Source: Croceivirga thetidis
GTDB lineage: Bacteria > Bacteroidota > Bacteroidia > Flavobacteriales > Flavobacteriaceae
Length of the DNA stretch: 64,000 nucleotides
Direction: 5' to 3'
NCBI RefSeq assembly: GCF_012272815.1
Contig: NZ_JAAWWL010000001.1
Location: 1,694,349-1,758,348, forward strand
The notes under the pieces were generated by a model. It was not told where the DNA came from. It saw nothing but the letters and a program-made list of their open reading frames with translations, and ran no database searches. The position numbers and the translations under genes were made by a program. Numbering within the stretch: position 1 is the first letter of the stretch; every line of letters starts with the position of its first letter. Below, one piece after another: positions 17,122-24,774 of this stretch.

Positions 17122-17609
17122 TTGTATTGTGGTTTTGGGGTTAAACTTTTAGGTTTTTGCAAAATGAAAAATGTTAAACACAGAAAAGTTAATGACAAAA
17201 ATTCGAAAAGAATCCTAAGCCAATGCCAAAATTCCCAAATTGTCAATACTTCTAGCAAGTGTGTATTGCTATAAACTGCTTTATAAAATTGATTGTTAGT
17301 GTTTTTAAAATAGAAGAAGAAGAGTAATAAGAAGCCAACAGCAAAGACACTCGAAAGTAATGCAGGTAACAACGCCTTCTCCTTTCGAACAAAACAATAG
17401 ATGCTAACACTGAAGGGTGTCAATATGGCCAAAATGGTCAAAACGGTATAGAACCTACCAATGGACGGACCAAAATTAGCATAGTATTCATAGAAAGCAG
17501 TAGATTCTAGACTTTTCCAATAGGGTACCAATAGTAATGCTTCGGCCAATTGACTCCCAATAAAAATTGAAAAAATTATAATTGAGGCAAAGTAAATAGC
17601 ATATCTCAT
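17118..17609 (-). CDS. Four-helix membrane protein, DUF1772-like
   Basis: I place the start at the ATG at 17609 (MRYAIYFASI, 163 residues); a TTG nine codons upstream is less likely. There are four predicted membrane helices and the pattern GSQLAEALLLVPYWKSLESTAF, near NFGPSIGRFYTVLTILAILTP and WEFWHWLRILFEF. The layout resembles DUF1772/anthrone-oxygenase-like proteins, of which another copy lies at 12622-13113. It overlaps the DUF2147 gene by four bases. A Crp/Fnr gene lies 73 bases upstream, so regulation by that protein is possible but not shown. Function is unknown. Confidence 0.75.
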   Translation of the reverse strand: MRYAIYFASIIIFSIFIGSQLAEALLLVPYWKSLESTAFYEYYANFGPSIGRFYTVLTILAILTPFSVSIYCFVRKEKALLPALLSSVFAVGFLLLFFFYFKNTNNQFYKAVYSNTHLLEVLTIWEFWHWLRILFEFLSLTFLCLTFFILQKPKSLTPKPQYK

Positions 17610-17682
17610 TTGGGTATCTTTTTTGTTGTGAGGCAAAGATTCAACGGCGATACCAACTTCACATTTACATAGGTAAAGAAAT

Positions 17683-18273
17683 TCAGGAATGCATCAATTT
17701 TCTTCGAATTCTACTTAATTGGGTAGGGGATATGCCCAAATATGAAGCTATGTGATATTGGGGAACCAAATTTTCAATTTTTGGAAAACGTTCCCTTAAA
17801 ATCAAATATCTTTTATCCGCATCTAAAAGAGCCATTTCCAATTCTTTTTGTTCTTTTTCCATGAAATAGCTTTCAGCAACCCTTCGTCCCAACCGTTCTA
17901 AATCGTGAAAATTTTCATAGGCTTGCTCCAGTTTTTTGTAATCCAAAACAACAATTTCACAGTCGGTCAAAGCTTGTTGTGCTATCCTTGCGGGTTGTTT
18001 GTTCAAAAGAGAGGTATAGGCTCCGATAATAGAGGGCGCCATAAAAAACTGCTTACTGTATTCCCTACCCTCTTGATTAAGGAAGAAAGCGCGTACGAGC
18101 CCATTTGTCAAAAAACCAATGGTTGAAGCGATTTCCCCTGCTTTTACAAAAAACTCTCCTTTTTTTAATTCAACAAATTTGAGATTTGGCTTTAAGGCCA
18201 TAAACGCCTTATCGGATATCGGACTTATCGTGTTGACGTAATCAAAAAATCCATCCAAATCTGGGGTATCCAT
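17683..18273 (-). CDS. Crp/Fnr-family transcriptional regulator
   Basis: The 196-residue protein has a cyclic-nucleotide-binding-like beta-roll (about residues 15-125: KKGEFFVKAGEIASTIGFLT, EYSKQFFMAPSIIGAYTSLL) and a C-terminal winged helix (HIASYLGISPTQLSRIRRKL). It lacks the cysteine cluster of oxygen-sensing FNR. The roll lacks a clear cAMP-binding RTA(S/T) motif, so the ligand is uncertain. The gene begins 5 bases after the solA stop codon and is probably co-transcribed with it. This Bacteroidetes type often serves as a local one-component regulator. Confidence 0.9.
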   Translation of the reverse strand: MDTPDLDGFFDYVNTISPISDKAFMALKPNLKFVELKKGEFFVKAGEIASTIGFLTNGLVRAFFLNQEGREYSKQFFMAPSIIGAYTSLLNKQPARIAQQALTDCEIVVLDYKKLEQAYENFHDLERLGRRVAESYFMEKEQKELEMALLDADKRYLILRERFPKIENLVPQYHIASYLGISPTQLSRIRRKLMHS

Positions 18274-18278
18274 TTGCT

Positions 18279-19457
18279 TTAGTTTTTTTTAGCGGTAAAC
18301 CTGGTAAGACTCAAAAAGTCCAGATTAAAGTTAGTACTACCTTCTATAGCTAAGTCAACCAAGACTTCACCAATAACGCTGACGAACTTAAAACCATGGC
18401 CACTAAAACCACTGGCAACAACTATGTTCTTATTGCTGTTTGGTAGAAAATCCACAATAAAATGTTCATCCACCGTCTTCGTGTATAGGCAAGTCTTCAT
18501 TACAAGGGTGTTTTGATATCCATCGGGAATAAACTCCTCTAAAAATTCGACTAGAGCTTTTTCATCCGCCTCTCGTGGAGTTCTGTCAACCTTGTCCGGG
18601 TCGGTAGCTTCACCACCTGGATGGTGCATGCCCAGTTTTAATCCCAACGGGCCACCAAACTGACCTACAGGAACAATAGGAAATCCATAAAAATCACGGC
18701 CACCATTGCGTATCAACCAGCAAGGAAACTTGGCTTTATCAAATTCCATCCACTTTTTAGGTTGTACCCAAGCTAAGGGTTGTCGGGTTATCGTCAATTT
18801 GGGAGCAAGATCGGTCGCCAACTTACTGGTCCATGGTCCCGCTGTTATGATTAACTTTTTTGCATGATAAGTGGCCTTGTCAGAATTGAGGGTTATAGTG
18901 TCTTGTCCTTGCTTCCAATGGGTGACCTTTTCACGGGTCTTAATGGTTGCCCCATGAAACAGGGCTTGTTGAACCATTAACAAAATACAGCGTTCCGGGG
19001 TCAGAAAGCCGGCATTGGGCTCTTCCAATCGCTCAAAATTTGAAGGGAGATTGAATTGAGGGTATTTCTCTCGGCATTCTTCTGCTGAAAGCTGGTTTAT
19101 GGGAATGTTGTATTGCACAGAGGATTCTTTGACCGTCTGCAAGAATGGACTATCAGGAGTACCGAAGTATACCATGCCGTTTTTAAAGAAAACTTGGGTT
19201 CCAGTCTCCTCTTCTAAGGTGGACCAGTTTTCATAAGCACGCTCCAATAAGGGTACATAATTCGTTGCCTCACCGTAGGATTTTCGAATGATTCGGGTTT
19301 GGCCTGCATGGGAGCCGAGTTCATGGGGAATATCAAACTGTTCCAAACCAAGCACTTTATAGCCTCGCTTGGCCATATGGTAACAGGTGGAAGAACCCAT
19401 ACTTCCCACACCGATTACAATGACATCAAAGGTATTTTGAGGGAGGATATTGGCCAT
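18279..19457 (-). CDS. solA: N-methyl-L-tryptophan oxidase / monomeric sarcosine oxidase
   Basis: The 392-residue flavoprotein has the N-terminal FAD-binding motif VIGVGSMGSSTCYHMAKRG and the family pattern LGLEQFDIPHELGSHAGQTR. Cys323 in KTCLYTKTVDEHFIVD is at the position where this family attaches FAD covalently. These enzymes oxidise N-methyl amino acids such as sarcosine or N-methyltryptophan to the free amino acid, formaldehyde and hydrogen peroxide. Substrate preference between the two cannot be decided from the sequence. It begins an operon with the Crp/Fnr gene (5-base gap). Formaldehyde handling genes are not in the window. Confidence 0.9.
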   Translation of the reverse strand: MANILPQNTFDVIVIGVGSMGSSTCYHMAKRGYKVLGLEQFDIPHELGSHAGQTRIIRKSYGEATNYVPLLERAYENWSTLEEETGTQVFFKNGMVYFGTPDSPFLQTVKESSVQYNIPINQLSAEECREKYPQFNLPSNFERLEEPNAGFLTPERCILLMVQQALFHGATIKTREKVTHWKQGQDTITLNSDKATYHAKKLIITAGPWTSKLATDLAPKLTITRQPLAWVQPKKWMEFDKAKFPCWLIRNGGRDFYGFPIVPVGQFGGPLGLKLGMHHPGGEATDPDKVDRTPREADEKALVEFLEEFIPDGYQNTLVMKTCLYTKTVDEHFIVDFLPNSNKNIVVASGFSGHGFKFVSVIGEVLVDLAIEGSTNFNLDFLSLTRFTAKKN

Positions 19458-19511
19458 TATTTATGCAATGCAGCTTTGCATTAAAAATAGTCTTTTTCAG
19501 AATTCAATAAA

Positions 19512-20639
19512 CTAGGCCTTGACCAAGGCCTTCAAAATTTTCTGAGCGGTATTGCTCAATTTACCCGGAGTCTTGGGTCCACTCTGATTCGTGATAATGG
19601 AAATGCCCAAATCATATTTTGGAAAAATGAACAACCAATTTTGCATTCCAGTAGTACCGCCATGATGGTTATACGAACGACCGTATTTATCTCCCCAGAC
19701 CCGCCATAGATAGCCCACCTTTAAAAGTTCTTCACCTTCAAAAAGCACACGTTGACTTTCTTGAACAGTGGCATTATTTTGGTCTAATTGTAAGGCAATG
19801 AATTTTAGCATGTCAACTATGGTTGACTTTGCTCCACTTCCTGTGGCCCATAGGGTGTTCAACTGATTTGGCGATAGACTTGTATTGGTTTTCCAATAAC
19901 CTTGGGTGAGGTTATCCAATTTAGTTGTTGGTAAGTGGATACCTGTATTTTCCATTTGGTTCGGTGTGAACAGATTTTCTTTTAATAGGGAATCAATATC
20001 CTTGTCATAGACCTGTTCCAAAATATGACCCAATAGGTCAACACCAGCGTTGGAGTAATTGTAAGTAGTGCCAGGTTTTTCAACAAGTTGAATTGATTTT
20101 AAATCTTCAAAAAACCGGGTTTTGTCGTATTGTTTTTCCAGTTCGAAATATTGGGTGGGTACATCGTCATTCAAGTTTTCAAAAAGCGGTCCCATAGCCT
20201 TGGGCAAGAAGGTTGGTAATCCAGAAGTATGGGTCAAGAGATGTTGAATGGTAATAGGGTCGCCTTGATAGGATAGATTTTGATAGTCACCTTCGAGATA
20301 GTTTTGTACAGTATCTGATAGTTGTAGCTTACCGTCTAAAACGGCCTTGGCCACGAGAAAGCCTGTCATGGGTTTGGTGACCGAACCGATCTCGTAAATT
20401 GTTTCATCTGTAGGGGTATCACCTTGGCCTTTATGCAATTCGCCAAAATGTTGGGTGTATATTTCACCCTTCTGGTAAATTCCGATCGTGGCTGAGCTAA
20501 TGCTTTTGTCCTTTACAAATACCTTTCCGTATTTGGTGAGGATTGCATTCACGGTTTCATCCGTTCCTCGGTTTTGACAGAATGCAGTTTGTAAAAAAGT
20601 GAAAAGGAAAAAGAAGGAGGCTACGGTTTTAGTTCGCAT
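19512..20639 (-). CDS. Class C beta-lactamase-like serine hydrolase
   Basis: I choose the ATG at 20639 (375 residues), because it gives a signal peptide (MRTKTVASFFFLFTFLQTA, then FCQ); an upstream in-frame start adds 11 residues before it. The penicillin-binding-protein/AmpC fold is clear: SxxK as GSVTKPM (Ser86, Lys89), YSN in YNYSNAG, and HHGGTTG at the KTG position. Members include D-aminopeptidases, esterases and true beta-lactamases; this general 'serine hydrolase' type is usually not a resistance enzyme. It acts in the periplasm. It is transcribed leftward toward solA, 54 bases away. Confidence 0.92.
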   Translation of the reverse strand: MRTKTVASFFFLFTFLQTAFCQNRGTDETVNAILTKYGKVFVKDKSISSATIGIYQKGEIYTQHFGELHKGQGDTPTDETIYEIGSVTKPMTGFLVAKAVLDGKLQLSDTVQNYLEGDYQNLSYQGDPITIQHLLTHTSGLPTFLPKAMGPLFENLNDDVPTQYFELEKQYDKTRFFEDLKSIQLVEKPGTTYNYSNAGVDLLGHILEQVYDKDIDSLLKENLFTPNQMENTGIHLPTTKLDNLTQGYWKTNTSLSPNQLNTLWATGSGAKSTIVDMLKFIALQLDQNNATVQESQRVLFEGEELLKVGYLWRVWGDKYGRSYNHHGGTTGMQNWLFIFPKYDLGISIITNQSGPKTPGKLSNTAQKILKALVKA

Positions 20640-20741
20640 TGTTAAGTTTTGGAGTTTCAAATCAAAAACCAAATCAAGACGATGCAGAATCGAAAATTTA
20701 TGCTACAACCGGATTTGGAGTCTCACGAAAGTAAAAACAAA

Positions 20742-20776
20742 AGTGCGTATAACCAGAGTTAACCGGAATACGCACT
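20742..20776 (-). terminator. Probable intrinsic terminator after the NTF2-like gene
   Basis: AGTGCGTAT (20742-20750) and ATACGCACT (20768-20776) form a 9-bp stem with a 17-base loop. Read leftward it is followed by TTTGTTTTTACTTT. It lies downstream of the gene ending at 20815. Confidence 0.6.
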
Positions 20777-20814
20777 AATCGAATTTAAGCAGAAATTCAC
20801 TGCTGTTGAAGGGC

Positions 20815-21240
20815 TTATTTTTGCATCACTACAAAGTCTTGGGCAACAGCCCATTTGTTTGCAGTTTTTACCAAGGAATAGAAGTTCTTTAAGGTCGGTT
20901 TGCCAGGGCTTGTTAGTGTTACTTTGACCGTTGCCATGTTCTCTCCGATGGTGTCGATGGCGTGAATTTCTACAGTTCGTGGATATCCACCGAACTTCTT
21001 TTGGTCAATAAACTTTACATAAGTCTCTCTATTAAGAATACTTGTTTGGTCTTTGGTGGCGTCGAAGAGCAAGACCCTAAAATCCGTATGCAGGTAGTCT
21101 CGCAGTTGTTCTGCATTGTTGGTATCGCCTGCTTCTAAATAGTGGCCTAGCGCTGTCTTAATTTCATTTTCCATAGGGTTTTGTGCTTTTGTTGTACAGG
21201 AGACCAAGAATACGGTCAAAACGATAATTGGGTACTTCAT
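20815..21240 (-). CDS. NTF2-like (lumazine-binding-type) lipoprotein
   Basis: The 141-residue protein has a lipobox (VFLVSC, Cys15) and an NTF2/SnoaL-like fold: IKTALGHYLEAGDTNNAEQL, then LHTDFRVLLFD, ILNRETYVKFIDQKKFGG and a C-terminal sheet ending KWAVAQDFVVMQK. It matches the putative lumazine-binding/DUF4440-type proteins, whose ligands are mostly unknown. Its promoter region carries a 23-bp operator identical to the one before the adjacent marR-type gene. It is therefore very likely under control of that MarR regulator. Confidence 0.85.
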   Translation of the reverse strand: MKYPIIVLTVFLVSCTTKAQNPMENEIKTALGHYLEAGDTNNAEQLRDYLHTDFRVLLFDATKDQTSILNRETYVKFIDQKKFGGYPRTVEIHAIDTIGENMATVKVTLTSPGKPTLKNFYSLVKTANKWAVAQDFVVMQK

Positions 21241-21254
21241 TTGTTTACGATTTA

Positions 21255-21277
21255 AATAAAAGTTAGCTAGACAACTA
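21255..21277. promoter_or_regulatory. MarR operator copy 1 (before NTF2-like gene)
   Basis: This 23-bp sequence is identical to 21733-21755. Its core AGTTAGCTAGACAACT is an imperfect palindrome (AGTT-N2-CTAG-N2-AACT). It lies 15 bases upstream of the NTF2-like start codon and just after the MarR stop codon. Confidence 0.75.
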
Positions 21278-21291
21278 TATGTCTAAATTTT

Positions 21292-21717
21292 TTAGTTTTC
21301 GATATTTTCGGTCACACGTTTTAAGACGTCGATGGTAGTGGATAGTTCTTCATTTTTTAGTCCCTTAAGTCCTTTAAATCGAATTTCTTCAATTAAGGGC
21401 ATCAATCGGGTCATCCATTCATTTCCTTTTTCTGAAAGGGAAATGTCAAAGGCCCTAGAATCAAGATTTGAACGCATTTTTTTAATGACTCCTTTATTTT
21501 CTAAACTGCGAATCATTTTAGAAATCGTGGGCTTATCTTTTACCAACAAAGCTCCAATCTGTGATTGATTGATGCTTTGGTGTTCATGTACCACCTTTAG
21601 TACCAACCATTGCTCTACGGTAATGCCCAATTGGTTTTGGTCCATAATCTCCTGCCCAAACTTTCGAATCTTTCTGGCCGCCAATTCTATTTCAAAATAG
21701 AGTACGTGTTTTTCCAC
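21292..21717 (-). CDS. MarR-family transcriptional regulator
   Basis: The 141-residue protein is a complete MarR winged-helix regulator: QLGITVEQWLVLKVVHEHQS, the recognition helix region VKDKPTISKMIRSLENKG, and the wing KKMRSNLDSRAFDISLSEKG. The start codon is GTG at 21717, because the only upstream in-frame ATG is followed at once by a stop. The 23-bp palindromic operator lies 16 bases upstream and an identical copy precedes the next gene, so autoregulation and control of the NTF2-like lipoprotein gene are strongly suggested. The inducing ligand is unknown. Confidence 0.93.
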   Translation of the reverse strand: MEKHVLYFEIELAARKIRKFGQEIMDQNQLGITVEQWLVLKVVHEHQSINQSQIGALLVKDKPTISKMIRSLENKGVIKKMRSNLDSRAFDISLSEKGNEWMTRLMPLIEEIRFKGLKGLKNEELSTTIDVLKRVTENIEN

Positions 21718-21732
21718 AATTCAAAGCTACAT

Positions 21733-21755
21733 AATAAAAGTTAGCTAGACAACTA
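21733..21755. promoter_or_regulatory. MarR operator copy 2 (before marR-type gene)
   Basis: This 23-bp sequence is identical, in the same orientation, to 21255-21277. It lies 16 bases upstream of the GTG start of the MarR gene, where a bound repressor would block transcription. Confidence 0.75.
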
Positions 21756-21880
21756 AAATTTATTCTCCTCTTTTGACCAACGATACTATCGCTTTTCTTG
21801 GAACTGTATTTGGGATTTGGAATTTTAAAACTGTAGGAAGATATTTTTTTTGCCTGAAATAAGTGGAGCTTAAGAAAATT

Positions 21881-21903
21881 CAGCCCGAATTGTCATCGGG
21901 CTG
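21881..21903 (-). terminator. Intrinsic terminator of the SH3-domain gene
   Basis: CAGCCCGA and TCGGGCTG form an 8-bp GC-rich stem with a 7-base loop. Read leftward it is followed by AATTTTCTT. It lies 11 bases after the stop codon of the gene at 21914. Confidence 0.7.
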
Positions 21904-21913
21904 ATTCTATATT

Positions 21914-22717
21914 CTACTGCTGCACCATGCCCAAATTGCTATTGACCCATACCAGTTCTTTGGTTTCAACACTGGTCTTTTTCCAATTGCTGGCATCATC
22001 AAAATATTCGCCCACTTCTTTTTTGTACCGAATCTTTCCGGCAATTCCGTATTCATCTTCTGGAAAAATCAACTCTTCCCATACATAAGAAGTGCCATGG
22101 TCCAATATCTGTGAAAGTCGTGCCACATGGTATAAGCGCCCTTTTTGTTGAAAGAGGTAAATACCACCTCCTTCTTTTGCACCGTCTTTAGCTAAATAGT
22201 CCACATATAGGATTCCCTCAATATCGGGCAGCCCTTTTGATCCCATTTTGGTCAAATGAAATTGACCATTGCCCAAGCGCGTGGCCTTTTCAGTAAAACT
22301 GCCGTCTTCATTCAAACTGCGGATCAACAAATAATCAACACCATCGGTTCTACTTCTACCGAATAAATGAACCGTATTGTGAATTGATTTTTTCTCTAAG
22401 GCCAGTAGCCCCCCGAGCACATACCCCTCTTTTCCCATAAAATTGACCTTGTAAAAATGGTGGTCAACACCTTTGTAGCGCCATGAATTTTCATGCTTTT
22501 CCTTGACAATCAAATGTGTGCCAATGGGCAGGGTTTTGAGCACTTTGCTCTCAGTTGAAGGTGCTTCACGCAAATGAACATGGTCTCCAAAAAGGTAAAC
22601 AACTTGCCCGGGTTCAAAACCACAATCGTCAAAAACGCAATGCGGCTTTTCTTGGGCGTTGGTAAACAAACAGATGGCTAGTAAGGTAAGGATTGATAAC
22701 ATCTGTCTTGTTTTCAT
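21914..22717 (-). CDS. Secreted SH3b-domain protein of unknown function
   Basis: The 267-residue protein has a signal peptide (ending TNAQ, residue 21) and an SH3b domain at about residues 38-107 (VYLFGDHVHLREAPSTESKV, LKTLPIGTHLIVKEK, NFMGKEGYVLGGLLALE). Such domains often bind cell-wall peptides. The rest (110-267) is a beta-rich region with no motif I recognise. The gene is a single unit with its own terminator. The 190-base gap upstream shows no other feature. Confidence 0.78.
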   Translation of the reverse strand: MKTRQMLSILTLLAICLFTNAQEKPHCVFDDCGFEPGQVVYLFGDHVHLREAPSTESKVLKTLPIGTHLIVKEKHENSWRYKGVDHHFYKVNFMGKEGYVLGGLLALEKKSIHNTVHLFGRSRTDGVDYLLIRSLNEDGSFTEKATRLGNGQFHLTKMGSKGLPDIEGILYVDYLAKDGAKEGGGIYLFQQKGRLYHVARLSQILDHGTSYVWEELIFPEDEYGIAGKIRYKKEVGEYFDDASNWKKTSVETKELVWVNSNLGMVQQ

Positions 22718-22907
22718 CAGTAATGATTTTAATTATTAAAAGAACGTTGACCTATTTAAAGGTCTATTTGAACCGGGTTCAATTTATCTACGCTAACTGG
22801 TTGGGCAGAAGCCCATATCATCGATGAATCTGGAGATTTTTGGGTTCAACTACGGCATTTACAAAATCCTTAACAGGGTTATTGGGCTTGAATGTGCTAT
22901 CGATTTT

Positions 22908-23360
22908 TTACTCCTTTTCTTTTCTTGGAAGCATGGGTGGTAATTTTTCCCCACCCAAAAAGTGAAGGTGCAAATGAAAAACCGATTGCCCGGCATCTTC
23001 ATTAATATTCATGGCCAATCGGTATCCCGTTTCTGCAATATTGAACTGCTTTGCTAGTTTTTTGGCCACTAAAAAAAGCTTACCCATGACCAAGGCGTCT
23101 TCTTCTTCCAAATCATTGACGGTGTGGATTTCCTTTTTTGGTACAATCAGATAATGAACCTTCGCTTGTGGTCGAAGAGGCAAAAAGGCTATGACATCCT
23201 CGTCTTCATAAACAATAGTGGCTGGTGCTTCGCGATTAACAATTTTGGTAAAGACCGAACCAGCTGCTATTTTTTCAGCCTTTTGTTTTTGGTAGGCTTC
23301 GCTTTGGGCATTCATGTTTAATAGTACCAAACTACAAATGCTAACTAAGACTATTTTCAT
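22908..23360 (-). CDS. Exported HIT (histidine triad) family protein
   Basis: The 150-residue protein carries the full HIT fold: VFTKIVNREAPATIVYEDED, AFLPLRPQAKVHYLIVPKKE and the triad H129-L-H131-L-H133-F-L, with His131 the predicted nucleophile. HIT enzymes hydrolyse nucleoside phosphoramidates or dinucleotides, usually in the cytoplasm. Here an N-terminal hydrophobic segment ending NMNAQS looks like a signal peptide, so the protein may be exported, which is unusual. It starts 6 bases after the ankyrin-PD40 gene and is co-transcribed with it. The substrate is unknown. Confidence 0.88.
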   Translation of the reverse strand: MKIVLVSICSLVLLNMNAQSEAYQKQKAEKIAAGSVFTKIVNREAPATIVYEDEDVIAFLPLRPQAKVHYLIVPKKEIHTVNDLEEEDALVMGKLFLVAKKLAKQFNIAETGYRLAMNINEDAGQSVFHLHLHFLGGEKLPPMLPRKEKE

Positions 23361-23366
23361 GACCTT

Positions 23367-24725
23367 TTATTTTAGGGTTTCAAAAACAGAAGTACTTATC
23401 CAATATATATCCTGCTTGCTGGTGTAAAACAAGTAATTACCATCAGCGGTAACAAACGGGCATAGTTCATGGCCTTCCGAATTTATCTTTTCACCCATGT
23501 TGACCGAAGTTGACCAGCTGCCATCGGTTTGTTTAAAACTGATGTACAGGTCGCCACGACCCATTCCTTCGTTACGTTGGGCGCAGAAAATGAGATATTG
23601 TTCGTTGGGATTAACGAATACGTCGGCTTCATAGGCTTCTGTATTTATGGCTTCCCCTAATTTGACTGCCTTTTGGAATTCACCATCAACATACTTGGAA
23701 AAGTAGATGTCATGATGGGATTGATTTTTATCTGAAGCGAAATACATCGTACCCTCATTCGTGAAGGAGATGTAGTATTCCTCCTTTTCAGAATTGATGT
23801 TGGGTCCAGCATTGATGGGTTGAGACCAGCCATTACCTTCTTTTTCTATATACCAAATGTCGATATCCTTAGCTTCCCCTTGGCCATCTATAGTTCGGTT
23901 CGAAATAAAGTACAATCGTTTTTCATCAGGCGATAAAAAAGGGTCGTTATAGCCATAGCGTTCGTGGGCCAATAGAGTAAAAGGTTTTGACCATTCTTCG
24001 CCTTCCAACCGAGAATACCGAATCTCATTACCGTTACCAGTATCGACTCCATAATAGAATTCGGTGCCGGCTTTATTGAACACGGAACCGAACTCATATT
24101 CTTCGGTCGAAATAAAATTGGGTGCGAATACTTTGGCGGTACTACCTGGCGGTTCTTGTCCAAGATACGGGCCTTTTGCAACTATTTTGCGCACCAATTC
24201 AGGTTTTGCACCATTGGCTTTGAGCCAATCTGTAATAGAATCAGCCTGAATGCGCATAGCGATTTCCAATGGGGTGCTGCCCTTAGAATTGGTGACATCC
24301 AGGTCAATGCCAGATACGGTTAAATTTTGGACAAAATTTAGGTCACGGTTTAAGATTGCCTTTTCAAATAGTAAACCACCATAGGTGGGTTTCCAACTGG
24401 TATCAGGAAGCAGTTCCACCAAACGGTTAAAAAGTACTTCATTTTGAAATCGCACAGCCATATAAAGTGGAGTTGCTCCTTCGTTATCTTCTAAATTGAG
24501 GTCGATGCCCTTGTTGACCAAATGTTCGAACATTTCATTTTTACCGCAGCCTACGGCCCAATGTAATAGTGAACGTCCCCGTTGGTCTTGAGTATTAATA
24601 TCATTCGTTATCAACAAACTATCTAACCGAGCAATATTGCCTTGGCAAGCAGTGCGATAGATGGTTTGAGAATTTGCTGTGTATAAACCAGCGAGAAACA
24701 GGCAAACCAATGCAGTAGTTTTCAT
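23367..24725 (-). CDS. Secreted ankyrin-repeat and PD40 beta-propeller fusion protein
   Basis: The 452-residue protein has a signal peptide (ending TANSQ, residue 20). Residues about 25-175 are ankyrin repeats (RGRSLLHWAVGCGKNEMFEH, EGATPLYMAVRFQNEVL, KGSTPLEIAMRIQADSI). Residues about 200-450 are WD40-like PD40 repeats (LSPDEKRLYFISNR, ADKNQS-type FTNEGTMYFASDKN, VTADGNYLFYTSKQD). Both modules mediate protein or ligand contacts, and PD40 is also the TolB-type propeller. Joining them in one exported protein is uncommon. It forms a two-gene unit with the HIT protein. Function is unknown. Confidence 0.85.
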   Translation of the reverse strand: MKTTALVCLFLAGLYTANSQTIYRTACQGNIARLDSLLITNDINTQDQRGRSLLHWAVGCGKNEMFEHLVNKGIDLNLEDNEGATPLYMAVRFQNEVLFNRLVELLPDTSWKPTYGGLLFEKAILNRDLNFVQNLTVSGIDLDVTNSKGSTPLEIAMRIQADSITDWLKANGAKPELVRKIVAKGPYLGQEPPGSTAKVFAPNFISTEEYEFGSVFNKAGTEFYYGVDTGNGNEIRYSRLEGEEWSKPFTLLAHERYGYNDPFLSPDEKRLYFISNRTIDGQGEAKDIDIWYIEKEGNGWSQPINAGPNINSEKEEYYISFTNEGTMYFASDKNQSHHDIYFSKYVDGEFQKAVKLGEAINTEAYEADVFVNPNEQYLIFCAQRNEGMGRGDLYISFKQTDGSWSTSVNMGEKINSEGHELCPFVTADGNYLFYTSKQDIYWISTSVFETLK

Positions 24726-24774
24726 GGGTGATTGATGATTTTGATTGATGTGGAATTGTACTTAAAAGTACGAA

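Noticed and set aside
19467..19482. AATGCA-GCTT-TGCATT inverted repeat before solA
   Set aside because: Only 6-bp arms in AT-rich DNA, with no promoter or regulator evidence; it could occur by chance.
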